A DNA stretch of 15,047 nucleotides from contig CAZBZG010000097.1 of the NCBI GenBank assembly GCA_964496245.1, positions 1 to 15,047 of the forward strand, in the 5' to 3' direction. The first letter of the stretch is position 1. Each line of letters begins with the position of its first letter. Of the stretch, positions 1 through 5,907 are shown piece after piece. Source of the stretch: CAZBZG01 sp964496245. Lineage in GTDB: Bacteria > Planctomycetota > SZUA-567. The position numbers and the translations under genes were made by a program. The notes under the pieces are model-generated. The model was not told the origin of the DNA. It worked only from the letters and a program-made list of their open reading frames with translations, and searched no databases.

Positions 1-158
1 TCCATGAACGCGTCGGAGATGTATTTCAGGAAGATCAGGCCGAGGACGACGTGCTTGTATTCGGCGGCGTCCATGTTGCCGCGCAGTTTGTCGGCAGCGG
101 CCCAGAGTTTATCCTCGAAGCCGAGGCTGGTGGCGGTGGCGGTCTTCGTCTTGGCCAT
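1..158 (-). CDS. hsdM: Type I restriction-modification system DNA methyltransferase subunit, N-terminal fragment
   Basis: HsdM is the N6-adenine methyltransferase subunit of type I restriction-modification systems and acts with HsdS (specificity) and HsdR (restriction). Only the first 52 codons are inside the window; the gene runs off the left edge. The translation starts MAKTKTATATSLGFEDKLW and contains AADKLRGNMDAAEYKHVVLG followed by LIFLKYISDAF. This is the characteristic N-terminal helical domain of HsdM, seen upstream of the SAM-binding and NPPY domains, which are not visible here. The ATG at 158 follows a GGGGACGG Shine-Dalgarno-like stretch about ten bases upstream. A minus-strand promoter candidate lies at 302-329. 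Partner genes should lie beyond the left edge, so completeness of the system cannot be judged. Confidence 0.9.
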   Translation of the reverse strand, partial: MAKTKTATATSLGFEDKLWAAADKLRGNMDAAEYKHVVLGLIFLKYISDAFM

Positions 159-301
159 GTAGTTATCCGTCCCCTGTTTGCAGCCCGAAGGTGTGCAAGC
201 CCGGTACGCTTGACCCAATCCTGTGCATAACGCCTCGTCTCATGAAGACCCGAAACACCGGCGACTTGGGTTCGTCCGTCGTGAAACCACCAGCTGACGC
301 C

Positions 302-329
302 AGTATAGCGCAGCGGCGCCGCGTTGCAA
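302..329 (-). promoter_or_regulatory. Candidate sigma-70 promoter for hsdM
   Basis: Read on the minus strand, TTGCAA (329-324) and TATACT (307-302) are separated by 16 bases. They match the -35 and -10 consensus at 4/6 and 5/6 positions. Transcription would begin near 295 and give a leader of roughly 137 bases before the hsdM ATG. This is based only on motif similarity. Confidence 0.35.
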
Positions 330-393
330 CGGATTCTCGTTGAACAGGTTGCGCATTCCTGTTTCTACGCGATCAAGGCTTTCGGTCGTCTGG

Positions 394-434
394 AGCGCCT
401 GTGGGAATGCGCCCCAGGCAAGAGTGCCTGCGCT
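394..434. repeat. Nested palindromic element resembling a dispersed 'GCAGGCA-TTGCCTG' repeat
   Basis: The inner arms CAGGCA (415-420) and TGCCTG (425-430) pair perfectly around the loop AGAG. The outer arms AGCGC (394-398) and GCGCT (430-434) can also pair, partly in competition with the inner stem. Read on the minus strand, the core begins AGCGCAGGCACTCTTGCC. This resembles a short interspersed palindrome I recall from many Planctomycetes, Verrucomicrobia and Kiritimatiellota genomes. Only one copy is in the window, so repeat status is inferred. Confidence 0.4.
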
Positions 435-504
435 ACAAAACCGCTTCGTATCCCGTGTGCCTCCCACGGCCGTCCGGTTTCTCTCCCACCGCGCGCCTTT
501 CCCG

Positions 505-533
505 TTGACAGACGTCGGGCCGGCCCGTAAGAC
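505..533 (+). promoter_or_regulatory. Candidate promoter of the prepilin peptidase gene
   Basis: A perfect -35 hexamer TTGACA (505-510) is followed after 17 bases by TAAGAC (528-533), which matches the -10 consensus only 3/6. The expected transcription start, about seven bases after the -10, coincides with the ATG at 540. If real, the mRNA would be leaderless or nearly so, which fits the absence of a good Shine-Dalgarno sequence. The weak -10 keeps confidence low. Confidence 0.3.
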
Positions 534-539
534 TTCGTC

Positions 540-1547
540 ATGGATACGATCTTCGAGTTCTTCACGGGCTGCGTGCCCGCCGCCTATGCGCTGGTCATGT
601 TCTTTGCGGGCGCGGCCGTGGGCTCGTTCCTCAACGTGGTGATCTGCCGCATGCCCCACGGGCTGAGCCTCCTCAGCCCGCCGAGCGCCTGCCCCCAATG
701 CGGCAAGCGCATCTTCGGCCTCGACAATCTGCCGATCCTCAGCTGGTTCCTGCTGCGGGGCTGCTGCCGGCGGTGCAAGCAGCCCATCTCGTTCCGCTAC
801 CCCGCCGTGGAGATCCTGAATGCCCTGCTCTGGGCCGTGATCGCGTGGACCCACGCCGGGCTGCCGTACGGCCCCTATACGAACGCCGGCCTGCTGCTCG
901 CCCAGCTCCTCTTCACCAGCAGCCTGGTGGCCGTGGTCTTCATCGACTTCGATCTTCAGATCATCCCCGACGAGATCAGCCTGGGCGGACTGGTCGCAGC
1001 TCTCGTTCTCTCGGGCGTGCTTCCCGAGCTTCACATTCCCCACCACGCCACCTTGATCCAACAGCACTTCCCGAGCGTGGCGCCCTGGGCGCAGGGCCTG
1101 CTCTGCGGCTTCCTCGGCGCGGCCGTGGGCGGGGGACTGCTCTATGTCCTCCGCGCGATCGGCTCGCTCGCCTTCCGCAAGCAGATCCGCAAGGCCCAGG
1201 AAGAGGACCCGGAGGTCGACTCGGCCATCGGCCTGGGCGACGTCAAACTCATGGCGTTCGTGGGTGCGTTCCTCGGGTGGAAAGCCATACTCGCGGGCTT
1301 CTTCCTCGGCACCCTGATCGGCGCCGTGGCCGGCAGCGTGGACAAGCTGCGCACGGGCAGTTGGCCGTCGGCCGGGGATCCGGACCCCCCGAGCAGCGCC
1401 CTGTCGTCACTCGCCCACCGGTGGAAGACCGGCGTCTCCATCATGCCCTACGGGCCGTTTCTCGCCGCGGGCAGCCTGATCCTGCTCCTCTTCCGCAAGC
1501 CCGTGATCGGCTGGTTCGTGGAGCTCTTCGCCGTGCCAGGCGCCTGA
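540..1547 (+). CDS. pilD: Type IV prepilin peptidase (A24 leader peptidase/N-methyltransferase)
   Basis: A polytopic inner-membrane aspartyl protease that cleaves the leader of type IV pilin and type II secretion pseudopilin precursors and usually N-methylates the new N-terminus. The 335-residue protein has the full bacterial layout. The N-terminal motif GAAVGSFLNVVICRMP is at about 24-39. Two CxxC pairs, C51/C54 and C76/C79, mark the zinc-binding cytoplasmic domain associated with methyltransferase activity. The catalytic Asp candidates are D136 in FIDFDLQIIPD (D-x6-PD) and D234 in GLGDVKLMAFVGAFLGW. MPYGPFLAAG lies near the C-terminus. At 335 residues it is longer than the usual 250-290, because of insertions at about 160-180 and 212-228 and a Pro/Ser-rich stretch at about 272-300. 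The ATG at 540 has no clear Shine-Dalgarno. No pilin, pilus or secretion genes are adjacent. It converges on comF, 12 bases away. Confidence 0.93.
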   Translation: MDTIFEFFTGCVPAAYALVMFFAGAAVGSFLNVVICRMPHGLSLLSPPSACPQCGKRIFGLDNLPILSWFLLRGCCRRCKQPISFRYPAVEILNALLWAVIAWTHAGLPYGPYTNAGLLLAQLLFTSSLVAVVFIDFDLQIIPDEISLGGLVAALVLSGVLPELHIPHHATLIQQHFPSVAPWAQGLLCGFLGAAVGGGLLYVLRAIGSLAFRKQIRKAQEEDPEVDSAIGLGDVKLMAFVGAFLGWKAILAGFFLGTLIGAVAGSVDKLRTGSWPSAGDPDPPSSALSSLAHRWKTGVSIMPYGPFLAAGSLILLLFRKPVIGWFVELFAVPGA

Positions 1548-1559
1548 ACCAAATCCGTC

Positions 1560-2294
1560 TCACCGTCCGAAGACCACCACATACACGCGCGCGGCTCCGT
1601 GAAGACGAAGCACGCCCGCGCACTCGGACACGGTGGAGCCCGTGGTCAGCACGTCGTCCACCAGGAGCAGCGCCGCGCCCGCGAGGTCGCCGTGCGCGGC
1701 AAACGCGCCCTGCGGGTTGCGGCGGCGGCGATGGTAGGGCAGCAGCGCCTGGGCCTCCGTATTCCGCACCCGGGTGAGCAGGCGCGTCTCCCACGGTGCG
1801 CCGAGCGCCTCGGCAATCGGCCCGGCCAGGAGTTCGCACTGGTTGTAGCCGCGTTCGCGCAACCGCCCCGCATGAAGCGGGACCGGCACCACCGCATCGA
1901 AGCGGCCAGGGAATTTGGCCGAACGCACGCGATCGGCCATGAGGCGGCCGAGGGGCCGGGCCAGCCGGCGGGCGCCCGCGAACTTGAGCGCGTGCACGAG
2001 CTCCCGCGTCTGCGGGCTGCTGTACCGCGCCACCGCTACGGCGCGCGTGAACTGCAGCGCGTGCATCCGGCACCGCGCACATCCCTTGCCGAGCCGGGCG
2101 TGCGGGCCCGGCCCCGCTCCGCAGTAGTCGCACGCATCATTGCCCAGAAAAGCCATACGGCCGTGGCAGTCCGCACAGAGCACCGGCGCCACGTGCCCGA
2201 ACAGGGGCGTGCCGCAGCAGAGGCAGGTGGGCGGAAACACGGTCTGCAGCGCCGCTTCGCCCGCCCGTTGCAGGATGGACAGCCATGGCTTCAC
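1560..2294 (-). CDS. comF: ComF family protein (zinc-finger phosphoribosyltransferase)
   Basis: ComF-family proteins combine a small cysteine zinc-binding module with a type I phosphoribosyltransferase fold. They are linked to DNA uptake or to handling of transformed DNA in naturally competent bacteria, although many non-competent bacteria also carry them. The 244-residue protein has cysteines at C24, C26/C27, C40/C43, C55/C58 and C72/C75, a VVPVPLHAGRLRERGYNQ motif (about 135-152) and the PRPP-binding loop LLVDDVLTTGSTV (210-222). Length is normal for the family. The start is GTG at 2294: its TG is shared with the TGA stop of the upstream flhX-like gene (4-base overlap), so translation is probably coupled. 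It is the third gene of a minus-strand operon with the FliK-like and FlhX-like genes. Pairing with an export-switch gene does not explain its role. Confidence 0.9.
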   Translation of the reverse strand: MKPWLSILQRAGEAALQTVFPPTCLCCGTPLFGHVAPVLCADCHGRMAFLGNDACDYCGAGPGPHARLGKGCARCRMHALQFTRAVAVARYSSPQTRELVHALKFAGARRLARPLGRLMADRVRSAKFPGRFDAVVPVPLHAGRLRERGYNQCELLAGPIAEALGAPWETRLLTRVRNTEAQALLPYHRRRRNPQGAFAAHGDLAGAALLLVDDVLTTGSTVSECAGVLRLHGAARVYVVVFGR

Positions 2295-2611
2295 TGGATC
2301 TCGCCGCCCTTGCCTTCGGCGGCAAGGCCGCGCCGCCCGTTCATGCGATACACGTAGGCCAACACCTCAGCCACCGCCGGGTAGAGTTCGGCGGGAATCA
2401 CTTGCCCCAGGTCCAGCTGGGCCAGGCTCTGGACCAGATCCGGATCGTCGCGGATCGGGATGTCGTGCTCTTCGGCGAGTTCCAGGATGCGCTGGGCCAC
2501 GTGCCCCGACCCCTTGGCCATCACCCGCGGCGCGGCATCCGCGTCGTCGCGGTACCGCAGGGCCACGGCGAGCTGGCGCGCGCTCGGAGACGGGCCTTTG
2601 TCGGCGCTCAT
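2291..2611 (-). CDS. FlhB C-terminal-domain-like small protein (FlhX/YlqH type)
   Basis: A 106-residue stand-alone homologue of the cytoplasmic C-terminal domain of FlhB/YscU, the flagellar/type III export switch. Visible family features are AVALRY (15-20), APRVMAKGSGHVAQRILELA (27-46), IPIRDDPDLVQSL (51-63) and LGQVIPAELYPAVAEVLAYV (68-87). The protein lacks the FlhB membrane domain. The autocleavage motif NPTH, which normally precedes this block, is replaced by residues reading SARQ. Such orphan domains are known as FlhX or YlqH (Bacillus). GGAGG lies four bases before the ATG at 2611. The gene starts 15 bases after the FliK-like gene and its stop overlaps the comF start. In flagellated bacteria FlhX can partly replace FlhB-C; here no flagellar genes are visible, so the role is unknown. 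Confidence 0.85.
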   Translation of the reverse strand: MSADKGPSPSARQLAVALRYRDDADAAPRVMAKGSGHVAQRILELAEEHDIPIRDDPDLVQSLAQLDLGQVIPAELYPAVAEVLAYVYRMNGRRGLAAEGKGGEIQ

Positions 2612-2626
2612 ACGGCCTCCGTTCGC

Positions 2627-5116
2627 TCAGGCTTCCACATCGAGCCGACCTTCTGCACGCGGCGGCAGCGCGCCGTCGCGGGATGGCGTGGTGCGCACGG
2701 GTTCGGCGTCGGGAATCACGAGAAAGCGGGCGCTGGCGTGGAAGCCCTTGTCCTGGAGCCCGCCGATCAGATCCTTGCGGTCCCGCGCCAGGAAATCGCT
2801 GAGTTCGCGGTTGGCGCTGAAGAGGCTGAGGGACAAATCCTGCTTGTAGAAACGCAGGTCCCCCACCACCGGCCCGAGCCGCGTGGTCTGCAGATCGAGC
2901 ACCACGCGCGCCGACCACCGGCGGCCTTCGCGCTGCTGACGACGTCGATAGAAGAGCTGCACCCGGCCAGAGCCCTCCTCTTCGCCGAGGCGGAACGGCA
3001 TCTCCGCCACGAACACCGACGGATCCTGCCGGAGCGAGGAGAGGTTCTCCGCCTTGTACACGAGGAAGCGCCGGCCCACCTCGCGCAGCGCGTCGAGCGC
3101 GTCACCCAGCCGCTGCACCACCGGATCCCGCGCGAGCGCATCCCGTTCCGCACGTTCGAGTTCCGCAGACAGCGTGCGCAGCGCAGCCTGGTCCTGGCTC
3201 TCCACCGCCCGGCGCACGGCTTCAGCCGCCTGCTCTGGGTTCTCTGCCTGCAGGATCTCGCGCGCGGCCTGGCTGAGCGCATCAGGAGACGCCGACATCG
3301 TGGGCGCGGCCGCGCTCGGGGCGGTTCCAGCGGGATTCACGCCGGGATGCGCCGGCCGCGCGGATGACTGGCCCGCCCACGGGTCGCCTCGCGCGTCGGT
3401 CAGAGCCGCGAGCATCTGTTCGGGCGTGGCCGGCCCTCCAGCGTGGGCAGGCGACTGCGCGGGCAGGGATGCATCCGCCGGCGGCGCTGCAGCAGCCGGA
3501 GCTGCGCCTTCCCCGCTGCGCCCGGGGGCGGCCTCAGCCCCCTCCCCGCCAGCGCGCAGGGCGGCCTGCAAGGCTTGGATGGCCGCGTCCAGGCGCCCCA
3601 GCGCCGGGTTCTGCGCGAGCACCGCCCGCCCCGCGGATTCGAGTGCGCCAGCCAGTTGGTCGAGCGTTTCGCGCCCCAGGCTCTGCATGAACCGCGCCAG
3701 CTGCTCGGGGGTGTCTGCCTCGCCCAACCGCACCACGGTCTCCGCCAGCGCCCGCTCCGCCTGGGCCAGGTGGGCGAGCGCCGGGCTGTCCGTCGCCAGC
3801 TCTGCACGTGCGGCCTGCACATGCTCCTGCAGGGTCGACAGAAGCTCGGCCGCGTGCAGGGGTGCGGCGGCGATGCTTCGCGCGCCCGCGGCCAGCGGCG
3901 GACTTACCGGCAAGTCCTGCGCAAGAAGATGCGCGCCGGCCCGTAGGAGCGCAGCGCGTTCAGCGCCCTCGCGGCCCGCGGCCAGGGCCAGAAGCGCCTG
4001 AATGCTCTCCCGCTGGATGGCCTGGCCTTCAGCGAGCAGAGCTTCGCCCGCTTCGCGGGAGAGCGGGCTCGGCGTGAGGCCGGCGGCGCGCAGCGCCGCA
4101 TCCACCAGCCCCTCGCTGGCACGCGCCGCCTCGACCGAGACCCGCAGGCCCCCGGTCAGCGCGGCCTCCGCAGCCGGCACGACCTCGACCGCGTCTCCGG
4201 CCGGGAACGCAGCCCCGGACGGCAGGCTCACCCGCACCCGCCGGCCCGCCAAGTCCAGGTTGACCGCTTCCCCTCCGGCCTCGGCACGGACGAGAGCGGC
4301 TTCGAGCGGCGCGCCGCCCGTACGCGATGCGAGCACCTCCAGCACAGCACGCGCGTCCGACATGGCCAGGTGCAGCACCGCCGGCTGCCTGGCGCCCTCG
4401 CCCCGCCCGGCCGCGGACAGGCGCACGCGCACCTGCACCTCTTCCACCAGCAAGGCTGCTTCGCCCATGCTCTCCGGCAGATCGACCGGCACGGGCGCGG
4501 CCGCCAGAGCCGCGCCTGCGTCCGCAGGAACGGTCGGTCCGGCGGCTCCGGGCGCCGCCTGGAGCACATCCGCGTACGGGAGCACCACGGGCGTGCCCTG
4601 CATCACAGCACCGTCCGGGAAATGCACGGCCACCTCCGCGCCCTGAACGGCCAGCCCCACCGGAACGGACGACTCCGCCGGCTGCGCAGGTACGTGCGCA
4701 GCGACCTCGGAAACGCGGAGCCGTACCGCAAAGGGGCTGGGCAGGGTCACCTGGTCGGCAGGGGCGCCCGCTGCCTCCGAACCGGTGGCCCCGCCGGCAC
4801 CGGGCGAACCGGGCGGGGGCGGGGCGGGGGCGGCTTTGCCGCCCGCGGGCTGTTCGGATGCGATCTGGAGGACCACGGGACCTGAGGCGTCTACCACGCG
4901 CAAAGACAGTGTCTGGTTCGGCTCCAGCTGGACCGAGCTCTCCACGACCACGCGCGCGCCCGCGTCGCCAAGGCGGACCGCGTACCGGCCCTCGCCCAGG
5001 TCCTCGGTCACTTGCGCGTTGACGACCTCGCCTTCGCTCAGCTGCGACAGATCGGCCCGGCTGCCCGAAGCCAGCACGAGTTGGTTCCATCGAGGAGGAA
5101 TGCTGCCGGCGGTCAT
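2627..5116 (-). CDS. FliK-like protein with C-terminal Flg_hook domain, Ala/Pro-rich
   Basis: An 829-residue protein, extremely rich in Ala, Gly, Pro and Glu. The N-terminus (about 20-95) looks like a small beta-rich module (SEGEVVNAQVTEDLGEG). The middle is low-complexity with helical stretches at roughly 350-500 and 610-700. The C-terminal block (about 706-805), with MPFRLGEEEGSGRVQLFYRR, DLQTTRLGPVVGDLRFYKQD and SLSLFSANRELSDFLARDR, matches the Flg_hook domain of FliK-type hook-length proteins. That domain touches the FlhB C-terminal domain in flagellar export, and an FlhB-C homologue is the next gene, as in the Bacillus ylqG-ylqH pair. AGGAGGT at 5127-5121 sits four bases before the ATG at 5116. 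A GTG at 5122 overlaps this Shine-Dalgarno and is rejected as the start. First gene of the operon with flhX-like and comF. Actual cellular role unknown. Confidence 0.78.
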   Translation of the reverse strand: MTAGSIPPRWNQLVLASGSRADLSQLSEGEVVNAQVTEDLGEGRYAVRLGDAGARVVVESSVQLEPNQTLSLRVVDASGPVVLQIASEQPAGGKAAPAPPPPGSPGAGGATGSEAAGAPADQVTLPSPFAVRLRVSEVAAHVPAQPAESSVPVGLAVQGAEVAVHFPDGAVMQGTPVVLPYADVLQAAPGAAGPTVPADAGAALAAAPVPVDLPESMGEAALLVEEVQVRVRLSAAGRGEGARQPAVLHLAMSDARAVLEVLASRTGGAPLEAALVRAEAGGEAVNLDLAGRRVRVSLPSGAAFPAGDAVEVVPAAEAALTGGLRVSVEAARASEGLVDAALRAAGLTPSPLSREAGEALLAEGQAIQRESIQALLALAAGREGAERAALLRAGAHLLAQDLPVSPPLAAGARSIAAAPLHAAELLSTLQEHVQAARAELATDSPALAHLAQAERALAETVVRLGEADTPEQLARFMQSLGRETLDQLAGALESAGRAVLAQNPALGRLDAAIQALQAALRAGGEGAEAAPGRSGEGAAPAAAAPPADASLPAQSPAHAGGPATPEQMLAALTDARGDPWAGQSSARPAHPGVNPAGTAPSAAAPTMSASPDALSQAAREILQAENPEQAAEAVRRAVESQDQAALRTLSAELERAERDALARDPVVQRLGDALDALREVGRRFLVYKAENLSSLRQDPSVFVAEMPFRLGEEEGSGRVQLFYRRRQQREGRRWSARVVLDLQTTRLGPVVGDLRFYKQDLSLSLFSANRELSDFLARDRKDLIGGLQDKGFHASARFLVIPDAEPVRTTPSRDGALPPRAEGRLDVEA

Positions 5117-5120
5117 GGCC

Positions 5121-5127
5121 ACCTCCT
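5121..5127 (-). promoter_or_regulatory. Shine-Dalgarno site deciding the start of the FliK-like gene
   Basis: On the minus strand the sequence is AGGAGGT, a near-perfect anti-16S match, four bases before the ATG at 5116-5114. It overlaps the in-frame GTG at 5122-5120, so the ATG is the likely start. Confidence 0.75.
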
Positions 5128-5157
5128 GAAACGCGCTGCCGAACGCCCCAGGCAGGC

Positions 5158-5185
5158 ACTATAGACGAACGATCTCCCCTCGCAA
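5158..5185 (-). promoter_or_regulatory. Candidate promoter of the FliK-like/flhX/comF operon
   Basis: On the minus strand TTGCGA (5185-5180) and TATAGT (5163-5158) are separated by 16 bases, matching the -35 and -10 consensus at 4/6 and 5/6. Transcription would begin near 5151, giving a leader of about 35 bases with a strong Shine-Dalgarno. It is divergent from the promoter at 5250-5277. Confidence 0.45.
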
Positions 5186-5231
5186 CCGAAAAGACCGGTC
5201 ACTGGCCCGGCAGGCCCTGCCTGTATTAGCG

Positions 5232-5249
5232 GACGCATTTCAATGCGTC
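5232..5249. promoter_or_regulatory. Perfect palindrome abutting the -35 box (possible operator)
   Basis: GACGCATT (5232-5239) and AATGCGTC (5242-5249) are perfect inverted repeats around a two-base centre. They end exactly where the -35 hexamer of the plus-strand promoter begins (5250). The position and dyad symmetry suit a transcription-factor site for either divergent promoter, but no regulator is identified. Confidence 0.4.
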
Positions 5250-5277
5250 TTGACTCGCGCCCGGTTCTTCCTATAAT
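5250..5277 (+). promoter_or_regulatory. Strong sigma-70-type promoter for the membrane-protein/cinA operon
   Basis: TTGACT (5250-5255), a 16-base spacer and a perfect TATAAT (5272-5277) match the consensus at 5/6 and 6/6. This is the best promoter in the window. The predicted transcription start is near 5284, leaving about 135 bases of leader before the ATG at 5419. Confidence 0.7.
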
Positions 5278-5283
5278 CTTTCT

Positions 5284-5418
5284 GTGCAAGCGGATAGACG
5301 GCTTGCGCTGCGGCGTGCGCTCGCCAGCGCAAAGGACCCGCACCAGCCTGGCGACAGGGACCTGCGGGATTCGGCAGCAGAGGCGCCGTCTGGTAGCCGG
5401 TCCCCAGCGGGGAACCTC
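5284..5418 (+). promoter_or_regulatory. Hairpin-rich 5' leader with a potentially sequestered ribosome-binding site
   Basis: Three hairpins can be drawn in the predicted 135-base leader. TTGCGCT (5303-5309) pairs with AGCGCAA (5326-5332), enclosing GGCG/CGCC. CCTG (5347-5350) pairs with CAGG (5355-5358) across the loop GCGA, a GNRA tetraloop; CAGG can instead pair with CCTG at 5361-5364. GGTCCCC (5399-5405) pairs with GGGGAACC (5409-5416), with one bulged A and loop AGC. The GGGGA in the last stem is also the only Shine-Dalgarno candidate for the ATG at 5419. It matches no riboswitch class I recognise, and GC-rich DNA forms hairpins readily. Confidence 0.3.
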
Positions 5419-5907
5419 ATGACAGCCCACACGCCCCCCCACGAAGAGCGGCTCAACCTGCGACCCGTGGTCTTGGGCATCTGCTTCTTCTGGGGCCTTG
5501 TCTGCGGATTTCTCGTCAACGCCCTTCGCGACCCTGCGGTCCTGCAGGACAAACCCGCGACGGACAAGAGCCCGACGAATGAAGCGCCGACTGACACCGA
5601 ATTGAGCGATCGCGCGCGGGAACAGCGCGAGAAGCTCGGCGCCGCTGAGAAGCAAGAGGCCCCTGACGAAAGCGGTCCCGCCGGAGACGAACCCCGGCCC
5701 GCCATGAAAGACAAGCCCGAATCCCTCACAGCCACACACCCTTCTCTGCCGCCGCTCGCCCTGAAGACCGGGTGGGGCCTGAGCGGGCAAACAGCCGAGC
5801 ATCCCAGCGTGCCGCTCCGCGTGCGAAGGGGCCCCGCAGCCCCCGTGCCGAGCCGTGATCGCCGTGTGGAAAGCCTCGAACCCCCGGAGCTCGGGCCGCC
5901 CGAATGA
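5419..5907 (+). CDS. Hypothetical single-pass membrane protein with charged, proline-rich tail
   Basis: I do not recognise this 162-residue protein. After a short polar N-terminus there is one hydrophobic segment, PVVLGICFFWGLVCGFLV (about 16-33). A long low-complexity tail rich in Glu, Asp, Lys, Pro and Arg follows. The topology suggests an inner-membrane anchor with a disordered domain. The ATG at 5419 is chosen because it precedes the membrane segment and has GGGGA six bases upstream. The frame stays open back to a GTG at 5284, but those 45 residues are Arg-rich and look non-coding. The stop overlaps the cinA start as ATGA (5904-5907), implying translational coupling. A strong promoter lies at 5250-5277. 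Coding status rests on frame, start context and coupling rather than homology. Confidence 0.6.
   Translation: MTAHTPPHEERLNLRPVVLGICFFWGLVCGFLVNALRDPAVLQDKPATDKSPTNEAPTDTELSDRAREQREKLGAAEKQEAPDESGPAGDEPRPAMKDKPESLTATHPSLPPLALKTGWGLSGQTAEHPSVPLRVRRGPAAPVPSRDRRVESLEPPELGPPE

Larger units (their letters stand above)
159..539. other. Gene-free intergenic region between hsdM and the prepilin peptidase gene
   Basis: About 380 bases lie between the divergently oriented hsdM and prepilin peptidase genes. No open frame here resembles a protein; the long frames crossing it are Arg/Ala/Gly-rich shadows typical of GC-rich DNA. It holds a minus-strand promoter candidate (302-329), a nested palindromic repeat-like element (394-434) and a plus-strand promoter candidate (505-533). 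Confidence 0.7.

Noticed and set aside
240..1067. A 275-codon minus-strand open frame reaching into the hsdM-pilD intergenic region
   Set aside because: Most of it is antisense to pilD, and the remainder crosses a palindromic repeat. The composition is not protein-like.
2285..3367. A 360-codon open frame on the plus strand across the flhX-like and FliK-like genes
   Set aside because: It is antisense to genes with clear Flg_hook and FlhB-C features and has no motif of its own.
5284..5418. N-terminal extension of the small membrane protein from the GTG at 5284
   Set aside because: The 45 extra residues are Arg- and Asp-rich without any pattern, and the ATG at 5419 has a Shine-Dalgarno and is placed well before the membrane segment. 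Leaderless use is kept only as an alternative.
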